DNA of 64,000 nucleotides from Dactylorhiza incarnata (GCA_033032865.1 JAWHQI010000305.1:744001-808000); one strand, 5' to 3'; positions 23,319 to 34,551 are shown, counted from the first letter of the stretch. The notes: a model not told the origin generated them from the letters alone. Numbers and translations are program-made.

Positions 23319-23549
23319 CCATGCGGGTGGGGTGCGGGCTAACCGCCCCCTACTTAGCGGGGCGCGGGCTAACCGCACCCCGGTAGTGGGGTGCGGTTTT
23401 GTGCTTACCTGGCGCTGTTTCTAGCGCGTCGTACTTGCGCGGCGGGTCCTCTACTTCCGCGATCCGGGGTTCGACTGGTTCCCCCTCCTCTCTTTAGCGG
23501 GGTTTTCTCTAGACGCACCCCAAGACCTTTATGGGTACGCAACAAGTTC

Positions 23550-24330
23550 TGCATTCATTTGGGGGAATGAATGGGTAACAGTTACTTCATAAACAAAAAA
23601 TTTCTAAACTATCAGATCATGCAGTTGAAGGAGTTTCTTCACTCTAGTCTATGCAAAAGAAGGCATTTCCAGAATTAGAACCTGTAGATCATTTTTAGCT
23701 TCCACATTAGCTTTAAATTGATGAATAATGATTTGGTTTTGAGTGAGTTCTTTTTTTTGGCTTGTAGATCACTTGCCCCTTTCTTTTGATCTCACTATTC
23801 GGTTTCCTCTGTTTTTTGCCTTCAAGTTCTGGATGAGTGGATTCCGAAACAAATTCGCAATCATAAAAGAAAAATTTTCAAGCTGGATTTGTTTCTGCTT
23901 AATGATATTAATTCACAATCAATGTTAATTCGTAGTTTTGTAAGTTTAGTGGGTTCAATTATGTATTCTTAGATTTAAAATGTTAAAACTGGATTTGAAA
24001 ATCATCTTGCAGACGAACACATGTATTAGTAGATTCAAAACTGCACCCGAATATCATTCTGCAACCAAACAAAAGTTTTCTTTTTGGCCCAAAACGAAAA
24101 CATGCAATATTTTTGTTTTCAAGTAAAACGAAAACGATAAATGAAAACGATGCAAATGAATGGAGCATTTTTTTATATTTTGATCTATCAAATGTATTAA
24201 TATGCCTTTATTATATTAGTTAAATAATCACAATTATATTTTAATATTTTTTTATATCGTCACCGTTGAACCATGAACCGGTTGTTGAATCAATAAAAAC
24301 TTTGAATACGTGTACATATATATTGAAACT
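23550..24330. other. Intergenic DNA between element A and the solo LTR
   Basis: No gene recognised; AT-rich, with GAAAACGAAAAC motifs near 24080-24150. It is the original right flank of element A's insertion site. Confidence 0.35.
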
Positions 24331-25930
24331 TGATATGTACCCCCTACTCCGGGCTGCGAATAGCCAAAACACCCGCCTCATTTGGTGGAGGAAATGAGGT
24401 TGACCAAAGTAACCCGACTAGCCCCGCAATCACCCAACATTGGGTGCAAATAGTGAATTCCTTTATCGTGCGGTGCAAGTAGTAAAATCATCCAACATGA
24501 TGGTGTAAATAGTAAAATCCCCCGTCATGAGGTGCAAATAGTAAAATCCCCCATCATGAGATGCAAATAGTAAAATCCTCCAACATGGGGTGTAAATAGT
24601 AAAATCCTCTAACATGAGGTGCAGATAGTAAAATCTCATATCGTGAGATGTATATAGTAAAATCCTTCAATACGGTCTGTGTATAACAAATAATATAGCA
24701 AATAATATGATTATGGTGTGCGCATAACCATATCTGTCATATGAATACATATCACCACAAAACTATACAAAGGGGTGTGCGTATAACACATAAATTAGTT
24801 ATGGTGTGTAACACATAAATTGGTTATGGTGTGCGGGTAGCCGAATAACCACCATAACAACCGTAACCACTCATTATGGGTGGGTGTAAATATCTGAAAT
24901 CATATCGGCCTACGTGCAGTAAATTATTTATGAAATATGTGTATTAATTTATATAAAATCGGACTGCAAATAACAATTATGGTGGTTACGGCCTGCGAAT
25001 AACCGCACAACTACCGTAACCACCTATGAGGCCTATAAATAGAACTCCGATGCTTCTCTCATTTCCATCCTTTTCTCCTCCTCCTTCCTCTTCCTCTTGA
25101 AGATCTCTCTCCTCTTCGAAGCCGCCCTTGAAGGAACCTTCAAGCACTTCGAAGACGGACGAAGATCTTCATCCCCCTTCGAAGATCTCCTTCAAGCACT
25201 TCGAAGACGGACGAAAATCTTCATCCTCCTTCGAAGATCTCCTTCCTCTTCGAAAGATCTCCCTCGCCTTCGAAGATCTTCGAGCACCTTGAAGATCCTT
25301 CGAAGGCATTCTTCCACTCTCAAGACTGCTCCAAGCGCGCTCCCGTGCGCTCCACTCCAAGCGCGTCCCCGTGCGCTCCGCTCTCAAGACTGCTCCAAGC
25401 GCGCCTTCGTGCACTTTGCTCTCAAGATCACTCCAAGCACACCCCGCATACACAACAACAAGCGTGCTAGCCACCAGCAAGACTAGTACTCTAAACTCTT
25501 CTCGCGCAGCAGGAGAAAAGCCGCAGAGACAAAAGGCGCACAGAGCACATCGATCCAACCTTCAAGTTGCAGTCAAAATCTCCAGAGCGCTCAGAGTGCA
25601 ACATTCCCCTCTGCAACAGACAAAAGACTTAGCTCCGTGAGCGGTGACTTGTCACCCATTGAGCACCTCTCTCTTAACAATTGTAACGCGAAGCGGCATG
25701 TCGCTCTTGAGTTCTTCATAACAACTTTGTACAACAACCAACAAATAGTGGATGTTTTGATCGGCACAGACCCGACCGCGTGGTTTTTCACCCAGTCGAC
25801 GAGTTTTCCACGTTAAAAAAATTGTCTTGTAGGCTTTTCTTTTTCTATGACTGTTTGCACGCTCAAACGCTCTCGGGCTAAGACGGTTCAATTTAGTCCG
25901 GTCTACCGGAGCCTTGAGTGGTTCGCAACA
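24331..25930 (+). mobile_element. Solo LTR of a Tat-like element, flanked by AAACT
   Basis: It starts TGATATGTACC and ends GTTCGCAACA. The 5-bp flanks are AAACT on both sides (24326-24330 and 25931-25935). The end region (GACTGTTTGCACGCTC, CGGTCTACCGGAGC) is a diverged version of the element C LTR end, so it belongs to a sister family. A TATA motif is at 25034-25042. U3 contains a tandem array of GTAAAATCC-type units (about 24440-24670), and the transcribed part has CTTCGAAGATCTCC repeats (about 25140-25290). No internal region accompanies it, as expected after LTR-LTR recombination. Confidence 0.9.
25034..25042 (+). promoter_or_regulatory. TATA box of the solo LTR
   Basis: TATAAATAG, about 890 bp before the LTR end and just ahead of the repeat-rich transcribed part. 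Confidence 0.6.
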
Positions 25931-26097
25931 AAACTCGTTCAATTAATGGGTTAATCTTTTGAATATGCAAAAAAAAAAATGTAATATAAGCATAAAACAT
26001 AACTGCATAAGTCATAGATATAAATGAAATAGATTTGATTGAAGAGTTAATATTACTTTGTGACAAATTATTAATGGTATCTTATTCTTATTCCTCT

Positions 26098-27682
26098 TGA
26101 TGTATAACCGTATAATTATGGGTTGCGCTTAGAGAAAAACCCCGCTAAAGAGAAGTGGTGGTAGTGGAGTCTGATGCGTACTCATACAAGACTCCCATTC
26201 ATTTATATGCATAAGAAGAGGTGGTTACTCCCCAAGGCCACTATCATGATGATGGGAGAGTGGGGAAGTGGGCAAGCCCACTTTCTCCATGGCCAACCGC
26301 CCTCGTCGGACCGCCCACAACCGCGCGGTAACACTACCGCACGGTAGCGCGCAGGCCTCCCCTTCGCGGGGGCGCAGCCTAACCGCACCCCTAATGGGGT
26401 GCGGCCAAGCCGCCACAACACTACCGCGCGGCGCTACCGCACGGTAGCACGCGCGGTAGCGCGCAGGCCGCCCCTCCACGGGGGCGCAGCCTAACCGCAC
26501 CCCGAGTGGGGTGCGGCCAAGCCGCACCCTTAGTGGGGTGCGGCCGGGCCGCACCCCCTTTGGGGTGCGGCCAAGCCGCACCCCTAGTGGGGTGCGGCCA
26601 AACCGCACCCCTTGGGGTGCGGTCAAGCCCCCTCCCCGTGGAGGCGTTCGGGTGTGTCCCCCCTCTCCAAGCTCGATGTGCGCCCTTTGGGCCCCTTACT
26701 CCGCTCAGAGCGCTCCCGCGCTCGTAGCATGCTCAGAATGCCTCTAAGTGCGTTCGGAGCACTTCCGTGTTCGTTGCACGCTCAGAACGCTTCGGAGCGC
26801 GCTTGCGCGCCCGGATCACTTTCACATTTCGGGCACGCTCACTTTTTGTCTTTCTAGCATGCTCACTTTTTGTCTTTCTAGCATGCTCACATTTTATCTT
26901 TCTAGCATGCTCACATTTTATCTTTCTAGCATGCTCACATTTTATCTTTCTAGCATGCTCACATTTTGTCTTTCTAGCTTCTCAGATTTCAGGAACAATT
27001 CGTCGCCTTTTCGCCTTCAACAAAGCTGCCCGAACTGCCCAGGGGCGAGACGGTCATTTATGAAAAATGGCGATCCGTATGCTCTGAATCGGAAAACGTG
27101 ATTCGTCCTCCAGGTGGTTACGGTGGTTACAATGGAGAAATTACCGGGCTACCCCCGGCCAAAGCTATAAAAGGAGCCCAGAACCTTCATTTAGGAGGAC
27201 TTTTGCCTTCTGCACCCGGGAGAGCTCCTCGAAGATTTCCACGGGATTCTCCTTCGGCGCTTGAAGATCTCCTTCGTGGACTTGAAGATTTCCCTCATCC
27301 CGAAAGACGACTCAGCATTCTCACTTTCGTTCCCCGGAGCATTCTCACTTTTGTTCCCCAAAGTTCTCAGAAGGAAAAAAACTTAGTTTTCCGAGGGGTG
27401 ACCTGTCACCCTCGGAAATCCCTCTCTCTCTCTATTATTGTAACGAGCGGCGGCCTGTCGCGCTCGACTTCTAAGCACCTAATTGTAAGCTCTGAGAAGA
27501 TAGTGAAGTTTGGTCGGCACAGCTCCGGCCACGTGGTTTTTTACCCTTTCCGGGTTTTTCACGTTAAAAAGTCCCAGTGTACTCAACGAATCTCTAATTG
27601 ACTGTTTGCGCGCTCGGTTGGCTTCCGAGCTAAGGTGGTTCAATTCAACCGGTCTACCAGAGCACCCGAGCGACCCGCAACA
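26098..27682 (+). repeat. Element C 5' LTR
   Basis: TGATGTATAACC at the start, CGACCCGCAACA at the end. U3 has a palindrome array of GGTGCGGCCAAGCCGCACCCC-like units (26375-26630) and six AGCATGCTCAC repeats (about 26830-26965). TATA motif at 27165-27173. The final 200 bp resemble the end of the element A LTR. Confidence 0.9.
27165..27173 (+). promoter_or_regulatory. TATA box of element C 5' LTR
   Basis: CTATAAAAG. The same motif is in the 3' LTR at 44474-44482. Confidence 0.6.
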
Positions 27683-27685
27683 GTT

Positions 27686-27701
27686 TGACGCCGTCTGTGG
27701 G
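27686..27701 (+). other. Element C primer binding site
   Basis: TGACGCCGTCTGTGGG, three bases inside the LTR. It is like the element A site but with one change at the third base relative to the tRNA-Asp complement (TGGCGCCGT). Confidence 0.6.
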
Positions 27702-27760
27702 AAACGATTCCCAAAACTCTGCAAAGACTCGCTAAAGGAAGCGCTTAGCCACCAATTACA

Positions 27761-29155
27761 ATGGCAAGAAAAAGTGCTCGCACTACTGAAGAATCAATCC
27801 CGGAGGGACGCGTTGACCCAACTCCCTCCCACTCGCTTATTAATGCGCCTCTTGCAGAAGAGGCAGTGCCTACGCCCACAGCAATACTGGAAGGGCGCAT
27901 GCGGCAGATGGAAGAACAGCAAGCCGAGATGCTGGCTCTTGTAAGAAATCTCGGGGCTCCTCGGGTTCCCGTTCAACTGCCAGCGTTGAACGTTCCGCCG
28001 CCCCCAGCTCCGAGTCATGCCCCGAACGAGGAGATCGTTCGAGAGGAAGAAGCCTCAGAAGAATTCTCCGACGCGGCAAGCTCCGCCCATCCTGCTCCCC
28101 CAGCCAGAGAGCCCAGGAGCTGACCACCATCACCGTCTCCCAAGAAGAGCTGTCCCTGGCCGAGCAGTAGAAAGAACCACACGAGAAGAAATATGCGACA
28201 TGATAGAGGAAGAATACATCCAGGCGGGGCGACGCGTAGCCCTCGCTCGCCGTCCCGCACACCATGGCTCCCTACTATCGCCTCAAGTCTTGGCCCATCC
28301 AGTTCCAAACGGTTTCAAGCTTCCCAACATCGAAACGTTCGACGGGATGGACGACCCACTGGAACATGTCAATCACTTCACCACCATCATGAGGATTTAC
28401 AGCGCCCCCGATCAACTCCTCTGTCAAGTGTTCCCGACAACCTTGAAGGGACAAGCGCGCACTTGGTTCCACTCCCTGCGAGATGGGGCCATCAACAACT
28501 TCACAGAAATGGCGCAGCAGTTCGTGGACCAGTTCATCGCCAATCGTAGGATTGTCCGAGATCCCTCCCATCTCTCAGGAATCCGCCAAAATGACGGAGA
28601 GACTCTCAAATATTTTTTCCGACGCTTCACCTCGGAGGCTCGATAAATCCCGGGGGTCGAACCCGAGCTCTTGCGAGGAGTCTTCCTTAGAGGTCTCCGC
28701 CCAAGTGGCTTCTACTCAGCTCTAATGAGAGAAACCGCACCAAGCTATCCTGACCTCATTCAGCGAATCGAGGCCCAGATAGCAGAAGATGAGGCAATTG
28801 AAGCGCACCGCCGGCAGTTTGAGGGGAGCTCGAAGAGGAAGAAAGAGGAGCCGCTGCCGCAGACAGTTCCCAATAAGAAAAATAAGCATTACGACAACCC
28901 CAGCTGAGACCGAGGATCTCGCCAACATCAGAACTACACTCCCTTGAACACTACCAGGACTAACGTACTGTACGCAATCAAAGATGACCAGACGCTCCGC
29001 AAGCCCAGACCCCTCGCTAAAAATGCGGGGGACCAGAAAAAATATTGTGAGTTCCATCGTGGACAAGGACATGACACGGAAAATTGCTCCAAGCTTAAGG
29101 ATGAAATCGAGCGTCTCGTCAAACAAGGCCTACTGGGGAAATTCCTACGAGACTA
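27761..29155 (+). pseudogene. Element C gag, broken
   Basis: ATG 27761 (MARKSARTTEE) is the counterpart of the element A gag start. The frame shifts near 28118. It continues as the 28017-28646 frame with the gag core (LKGQARTWFHSL near 28440-28480), meets TAA at 28644-28646 (Gln in element A) and TGA at about 28904-28906, and ends at 29153-29155. The zinc-knuckle-like site CEFHRGQGHDTENC is encoded near 29047-29088. Nothing resembling protease or pol follows. It once encoded a Gag close to element A's. Confidence 0.9.
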
Positions 29156-29404
29156 GGCGACGATTCAGCTAGCAGGAGATCAGCTAGCGGCCTGCCAGGA
29201 AGGACCGAGAGAAACCCTTAAGGCAGTCATCTCAGGAGAAAGCTTCATACCCATCAGCTGGGCTCTACCAGCGCCACTGAAATATTCTGTCAACTTTGTT
29301 TCTGTAAAAACTTTGTGTAAATTGCCACTATTAATTGTTTTTAAAGTTAATCATTCCAAGCATGTCATATCCTGTGCTATCGAAACTACGTAAAGACGTC
29401 TATT

Positions 29405-30185
29405 TGCATAAACAGCACATGCCTTCAGGCAGTGCGCTAATGAACAGCACCTGCCTCCAGGCAGTGCGCTAATGAACAGCGCCTGCCTCAAGGCAGTGCG
29501 CTAATGAACATCACCTGCCTCAAGACAGTGTGCTAATGACAGAACCTGCCTCAGGGCAGTGCGCTAATGAACAACACCTGCCTCAAGCCAGTGCGTTAAT
29601 GAACAGCACCTGCCCCCAGGCAGTGCGCTAATGAACAGCACCTGCCTCCAGGCAGTGCGCTAATGAACAGCACCTGCCTCCAGGCAGTGCGCTAATGAAC
29701 AACACCTGCCTACAGGCAGTGCGCTAATGAACAGCACCTGCCTCCAGGCAGTGCGCTAATGAACAACACCTGCCTCCAGGCAGTGCGCTAATGAACAGCA
29801 CCTGCCTACAGGCAGTGCGCTAATGAACAGCACCTGCCTCCAGGCAGTGCGCTAATGAACAGCACCTGCCTCCAGGCAGTGCGCTAATGAACAGCACCTG
29901 CCTACAGGCAGTGCGCTAATGAACAGCACCTGCCTCCAGGCAGTGCGCTAATGAACAGCACCTGCCCCCAGACAGTGCGCTAATGAACAGCACCTGCCTC
30001 CAGGCAGTGCGCTAATGAAAAGCACCTGCCTCCATGCAGTGCGCTAATGAACAGCACCTGCCTCCAAGCGGTGCGCTAATGAACAGCACCTGCCTACAGG
30101 CAGTGCGCTAATGAACAGCACTTACCTTCAGGCAGTGCGCTAATGAGCAGCAACTGCCTTCAGGCAGTGCACTAATGAGCAGCAA
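29405..30185 (+). repeat. 32-bp minisatellite in element C
   Basis: About 24 tandem copies of a 32-bp unit, CAGTGCGCTAATGAACAGCA plus CCTGCCTCCAGG. Each unit contains the palindrome CTGCCTCCAGGCAG when read into the next unit. Copies at the two ends are more diverged, those in the middle nearly identical. There are no unique spacers, so this is not a CRISPR array. Confidence 0.95.
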
Positions 30186-30671
30186 CTGCCTCTGAGTGGC
30201 GCGCTCACAGCAATCTCTCACTGTCATCGATTGAAGGCTCGCCCTTCTCCACCGCGGTAAGGTCCCGACGTCATAAGTGTCTGCCCCTACGTTCGCCCAC
30301 GGTTTGAATACGCCCGTTATTCACCGTGCAAACTTATCTTCTATGTAAAAGCCGCGAGCTCAGACTCGCGCGAATTTATAAAAAGCCGCGAGCTCAGACT
30401 CACGCCAACTAATCTAACATTTTGTGGACAACCACCAAGCTACTCAGGTACCGACGCTAAATGGCAGGCTCGCCGCAATCTTCAACACAACCGCTGGACA
30501 GCACTCCCACAACCTATCAAGGCAAGACATAAGATTCTCTCACAACAAGGGTCGGGCAACAACCCCTAGCACGTCACACAGAGATAACAATATCCAAAGC
30601 CGCCGCAGAAAAGTCAAAACCTCCGAACTCCTCCGCGCAGTGATCCGGACTCCGAAGGTTTGGGGGGATTA
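30186..30671 (+). other. Element C 3' untranslated region and polypurine tract
   Basis: 30215-30330 matches, in reverse, the repeated block in the element A 3' region (GAAGGCTCGCCCTTCTCC, TGCCCCTACGTTCGCCC). GCCGCGAGCTCAGACTC repeats follow. The tract AAGGTTTGGGGGGATTA at 30655-30671 ends at the 3' LTR and is the likely polypurine primer. Confidence 0.7.
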
Positions 30672-31133
30672 TGATGTATACCTGTATAATTATGGGCTGC
30701 GTTTAGAGAAAAACCCCGCTAAAGAGAAGTGGTGGTAGTGGAGTCTGATGCGTACTCATACAAGACTCCCATTTATTTATATGCATAAGAAGAGGTGGTT
30801 ACTCCCCAAGGCCACTATCATGATGAGGGGAGAGTGGGGAAGTGGGCAAGCCCACTCTCTCCATGGCCAACCGCCCTCGTCGGACCGCCCGCAACCGCGC
30901 GGTAACACTACCGCGCGGCGCTACCGCACGGTAGCGCGCCGTAGCGCGCATGCCGCCCCTCCGCGGGGGCGCAACCTAACCGCACCCCTAATGGGGTGCG
31001 GCCAAGCCGCCCCAATACTACCGCGCGGCGCTACCGCATGGTAGCGCGCGCGGTAGTGCGCAGGCCACCCCTCCACGGGGGCGCAGCCTAACCGCACCCC
31101 GAGTGGGGTGCGGCCAAGCCGCACCCTTAGTGG
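30672..31133 (+). repeat. Element C 3' LTR, first part
   Basis: It starts TGATGTATACC and follows the 5' LTR to its GGTGCGG palindrome array, where element B is inserted at AGTGG (31129-31133). Confidence 0.9.
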
Positions 31134-31974
31134 TGTACAACCCCGATGTTCGCCAGGAAGGGTCCCTGGTTCGCACAACCTAGGGAGTGAGCTAAGGAGC
31201 GGTTCGGCAGGCGAGCCCTAGAGGCAGGCGAGCCAGCCGGTCGGAGGAGTTCGCTAGGTGGCTTTGGCGAGCCTGCCGGTCGGAGGAGCTCGCTAGGCAG
31301 GTCCGGGACCTTGGGGGTACAAATAGCCATTTCTGGGGTACAGTTAGCCATTTTGGCGAGCTCGGCCCGCTAAGGAGCGGTTCGGCAGGCGAGCCGTAGA
31401 GGAAGGCGAGCCAGCCGGTCGGAGGAGTTCGCTAGGCGGCTTTGGCGAGCCAGCCAAATCTTTCGGCGAGCCCCGTGTTCGCTGAACAGGTCAGGGGTCT
31501 CTGGTTCGCCGGCGCCTGGGGTGGTCCTTTACCAAAAAACCCCTGGTGGTCTGCGGGTAGCCCCTCCGAACAGCGGAGCTTGGCTGTTAGCAGACCAATT
31601 TGGGGTGCGGATAGTAAGAAGGGACAGCGGGAGTTGGCTATTGACAGACCACAAAACCAAAATCTCTAAATAGACCTTAAGGGGCACCTTGGAAGGGGAC
31701 CGGTTTCAGAATCTTTGAGCCTTCTTCTCTCCATAGGTCGCTTTGGTTTGGGCTCTCTAGCTCTCCAAGGTACCCGAGTCTTAGCTTTGGCTTGGGAGGG
31801 GAAGCGCTCAACGATCTTCCGGGTTAGTAGAGGGACCTCCTTGCTGAGACCAGGGTCTTTGTTCTTTGTCCGGGTTATCTGCCTATCTCTTCCGAGGGAC
31901 CGGTAAGGGCTAGTCGCCCCTCAATTCGTTGAGGGCCCCGAGCTCCACAAGAGACCGAGAAATTGGTTTCAACA
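31134..31974 (+). repeat. Element B 5' LTR
   Basis: It runs TGTACAACC to GGTTTCAACA. The position matching the TATA motif of the 3' LTR reads CTCTAAATAG (31664-31673), a one-base change that weakens the box. It has an extra 17 bp near 31388-31404 relative to the 3' LTR. Confidence 0.9.
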
Positions 31975-32031
31975 TTTTTGGTGCGGTGAGCGTGGAGCGT
32001 GGCTGGTTCAAGAAAGTTCCAGAGAAAGGTT

Positions 32032-34551
32032 ATGGCAGGAGATGAGGAGCAGGGCGAGGAGTTCGGCGAGACTCCTCAGGAGGCGATGGCTAGGATGCTC
32101 GCGGATTTCAGAAAGGAGGTGCTCGACACCTTGGGGTTCACGGTCACAGCTCTGCGAAGTGAGTTTGCGACCCCAGCACCTCAAGCGACCCCTCCCCCAA
32201 CAGCAGTCGGCGAGAAGGCACCAGGAGGAAGGGCTGGAAAGGAAGTTGCCGTTGGTTTAGGTCAGAGCCAGGAAGGGCGAGTGCTGTTCGCCAGTCCGGC
32301 GAGCTCCGTGCCTGCAAGCTCAGTGCTGGCGAGCTCCGTCCCAGCGAGCGCGACACTGGCGAGTGCGCGCCAAGAGGAAGCGGCGACTGTCGGGGTGGTT
32401 CAGGCGAGCACCGCCCTCGCGAGCACAGTCCCGGCGAGCTTAAGTTTGGCGAGCGAGCTTGGGGGACGAGTGGAGCCAGGAAGAGTGACAGGAGGGGGAA
32501 GCCCCTTTTGCGAGTTGGTGCTTTCCGCACCCGTCCCGGGGGGATTTGGAGAATGGGACCGGGTGTACTACAACGGTAGAGATGACCCTGTCCAGCACCT
32601 GCAGAGTTTCGAAGACTCGGTCTCCATCAGGCCGATGTCAGATGCCTTCAAGGGTCGGCTCTTTGCCGTCACCCTCAAGGAGAAGGCCAGGGACTGGTTC
32701 CATCATCTCCCTGCAGGGTCAATCTACTCGTTCGAGGATTTGCGCCGAAGTTTTTTGCTGAGGTTCTCGACCTCAAAAAAGAGGAAGAAGGACGCTGATT
32801 CCCTCTTCGCAGTGAAGCAAGGACCCAGGGAGTCGCTGGCTCAGTATGCCGATCGGTTCCAGGAGGAATTGCAGCTCACTCAGGAGATGCCTGGGTTTGC
32901 ACTCCAACTCGCCTTTACGGTCGGGTTGAAAGAGAGTTTCTTCATGATGGCGTTGAAGAGAAAAGCCCCCGTCTCCTTTGAAGAGCTGATGGAGAGGGTG
33001 TCGGAGGAAGTCGCGAGTGAGGAATCCAATCCGGAGCTCACCAAGAGGCTAGCAAAGCTCAGTGAGCCGGAGGTGAGGCAGCAGGAGGTCAGGAGAAGGG
33101 AAGAGCCCCGGGCCCCGGAGGGGGAATGGAGGCCGCAAGGTGGAGGAATGCATGGGCAGGGAAGGGGTTACGGCCCAGGAAGGGGTAACCATGTCGGAGG
33201 TCAATGGAGGCCCCCCCAGTTAGGGTGGAGGCAAGGTCCGATGCAAATGCCTCCCCCTCCCCAACAGGCCATGGCGATTGGACGAGGAAGAGGAAGAGGA
33301 AGAGGAAGGGGAGGAGAGGCAGAAACGGCAGCCGCTAGGAGGAGAAGGAATAGGATGGCAGAGGCCGAGGCAAGGGAAGTGGCGTTGCCATATTGTATCT
33401 TCCATGATGTGGAAGGTCACTCGACGGACACCTGTCCGGAGTTCCTAGAAGTGAAGAGGGGCAGAGCGCCCGCGCCACCACAGCAGCAGCCAGTAAGGAT
33501 CGTGGAGGTTGAACCTCGAGAGGAGGATGAGGAAAGGTGTGAGGATAGAACCGATATGGGAAGTAGAGGAGGGATCGGGGTGATCCATGGGGGGGTAGGG
33601 GTGGAGGCGACCCGCAAGGCTAGCCTCCATACCATCTACCGCCGAAGCGTGGCTTCGACATCCACCGCTCCGCCCCCGGCCGAAAAAATCGTTTTCACCC
33701 ATAAAGACATGCCGGGCTATGAGGACCCGTTCTGCGACACGCTGGTTATTCAGACGGCGATCGAGAACTTCACTGTCTCCCGGATCCTAGTGGACAGCGG
33801 AAGTTCGGTCAACGTCATCTTCAAGAAGGCGTTCGGCAAGATGGAGGTGGAGCCCAGGAGGGTGTTGGCCTCAGATGGCCCTCTGTTCGGATTCTCGGGG
33901 GAGAGGAAGGAAGTAGAAGGGGGAGTAGGGCTTCATGTGACCCTGGGTGGGCAGTCCCGGAACTGTCGTTTTGTCATAGTGGACGCCCCAAGCAGTTACA
34001 GCGCTATCTTCGGACGGCCACTCATCAGCGCGTTTCGCTGTGTCCCTTCCACCTTTCATCAATGCCTTAAATTCAACGACGGAGGGGTTCAGGTGCGGAT
34101 CAGGGGGGATCCCAAGGTGGCGAGACAGTGCTACGTAACGGCTGTCAACACCATCTCCTGGATGGGAGAAGTTGAGGAGTGGGATAGGATGATGGAGGAG
34201 GCGGCCGAAGCCGGAAGTATGGAGGTAGCCGAGGAGAAGATGGAGGGAGATGAAGTCCATGCCCAGGAAGGGGTAGCTGAGGTACCCCGGGCGGAAGGAA
34301 AGGAAGAAGAAGAGAAGGCCCAGGAGGGAAGGGCGGAAGAGCTGATGGTGGTAGAGAAGGAAGTCGAGGAGGAAACCCAGGCTCCCACTTGTGCCGAAGA
34401 GGAGAGGGCTTGGGGAGAGCAGTCCCGGTTGGAGGCTGTGGACGAGGTCGTAGAGCTCGAGGTCACCACCCGGCTGGGGGTGGTGGAAAAAGTCTGGGTC
34501 AGCGGAGAACTCAGCCCGGAAGATCAAGCGGAGATTCTGGCTTGCGTATAG
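32032..34551 (+). CDS. Element B gag and protease (polyprotein, first segment)
   Basis: Gag forms the particle and the protease cleaves the polyprotein. The frame is open from 31999. The GTG there aligns with the ATG of element D gag (both followed by Ala-Gly-Ser), so the original start was probably lost, and the first ATG is 32032. Counting from 31999: Ser/Ala repeats (PASSV type, 100-150), gag core about 180-340 (KARDWFHHLP at 229-238), Arg/Gly-rich stretch (430-450), a CHHC knuckle C466, H469, H474, C479, protease with DSGSS near 600, and an acidic Glu-rich linker (about 715-830). It ends at TAG 34549-34551, after which the same frame continues into RT. The stop may be a nonsense mutation or a leaky stop. 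Confidence 0.9.
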   Translation: MAGDEEQGEEFGETPQEAMARMLADFRKEVLDTLGFTVTALRSEFATPAPQATPPPTAVGEKAPGGRAGKEVAVGLGQSQEGRVLFASPASSVPASSVLASSVPASATLASARQEEAATVGVVQASTALASTVPASLSLASELGGRVEPGRVTGGGSPFCELVLSAPVPGGFGEWDRVYYNGRDDPVQHLQSFEDSVSIRPMSDAFKGRLFAVTLKEKARDWFHHLPAGSIYSFEDLRRSFLLRFSTSKKRKKDADSLFAVKQGPRESLAQYADRFQEELQLTQEMPGFALQLAFTVGLKESFFMMALKRKAPVSFEELMERVSEEVASEESNPELTKRLAKLSEPEVRQQEVRRREEPRAPEGEWRPQGGGMHGQGRGYGPGRGNHVGGQWRPPQLGWRQGPMQMPPPPQQAMAIGRGRGRGRGRGGEAETAAARRRRNRMAEAEAREVALPYCIFHDVEGHSTDTCPEFLEVKRGRAPAPPQQQPVRIVEVEPREEDEERCEDRTDMGSRGGIGVIHGGVGVEATRKASLHTIYRRSVASTSTAPPPAEKIVFTHKDMPGYEDPFCDTLVIQTAIENFTVSRILVDSGSSVNVIFKKAFGKMEVEPRRVLASDGPLFGFSGERKEVEGGVGLHVTLGGQSRNCRFVIVDAPSSYSAIFGRPLISAFRCVPSTFHQCLKFNDGGVQVRIRGDPKVARQCYVTAVNTISWMGEVEEWDRMMEEAAEAGSMEVAEEKMEGDEVHAQEGVAEVPRAEGKEEEEKAQEGRAEELMVVEKEVEEETQAPTCAEEERAWGEQSRLEAVDEVVELEVTTRLGVVEKVWVSGELSPEDQAEILACV

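Larger units (their letters stand above)
10556..23544 (-). mobile_element. Ty3/Gypsy Tat element A: three LTRs and two internal regions in one insertion
   Basis: On the minus strand the order is 5' LTR (21831-23544), full internal region (15601-21830), shared LTR (14738-15600), truncated internal region (11691-14737), truncated 3' LTR (10556-11690). The LTRs run TGTTGCG to CGCAACA. The 5 bp outside the whole array are AGTTC on both sides (10551-10555 and 23545-23549), so it entered as one element and was rearranged in place, most simply by unequal recombination between LTRs. Tat assignment rests on a degenerate first RNase H followed by a second, intact-looking RNase H in pol and on the GTTTGGCGCC leader. 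Frameshifts and nonsense codons make both copies inactive. Confidence 0.9.
21831..23544 (-). repeat. Element A 5' LTR (1,714 bp, most complete copy)
   Basis: Termini are TGTTGCG (21831) and CGCAACA (23544). The minus-strand TATA motif GCTATAAAAA lies at 22491-22500. Upstream of it in element orientation is a GC-rich U3 with a tandem duplication of about 254 bp (starting near 22738 and 22992) and an array of GGTGCGG...CCGCACC palindromes at about 22838-23318. The leftmost LTR retains the segment near 11465-11690 only once before its truncation. Confidence 0.9.

Noticed and set aside
25097..25558. Frames of about 129 codons on both strands in the solo LTR
   Set aside because: Translations of CTTCGAAGATCTCC and GCTCCAAGCGCG repeats; no recognisable protein.
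29405..30185. CRISPR-like regular direct repeats
   Set aside because: The 32-bp units are contiguous without unique spacers and lie inside a plant LTR element; it is a minisatellite.
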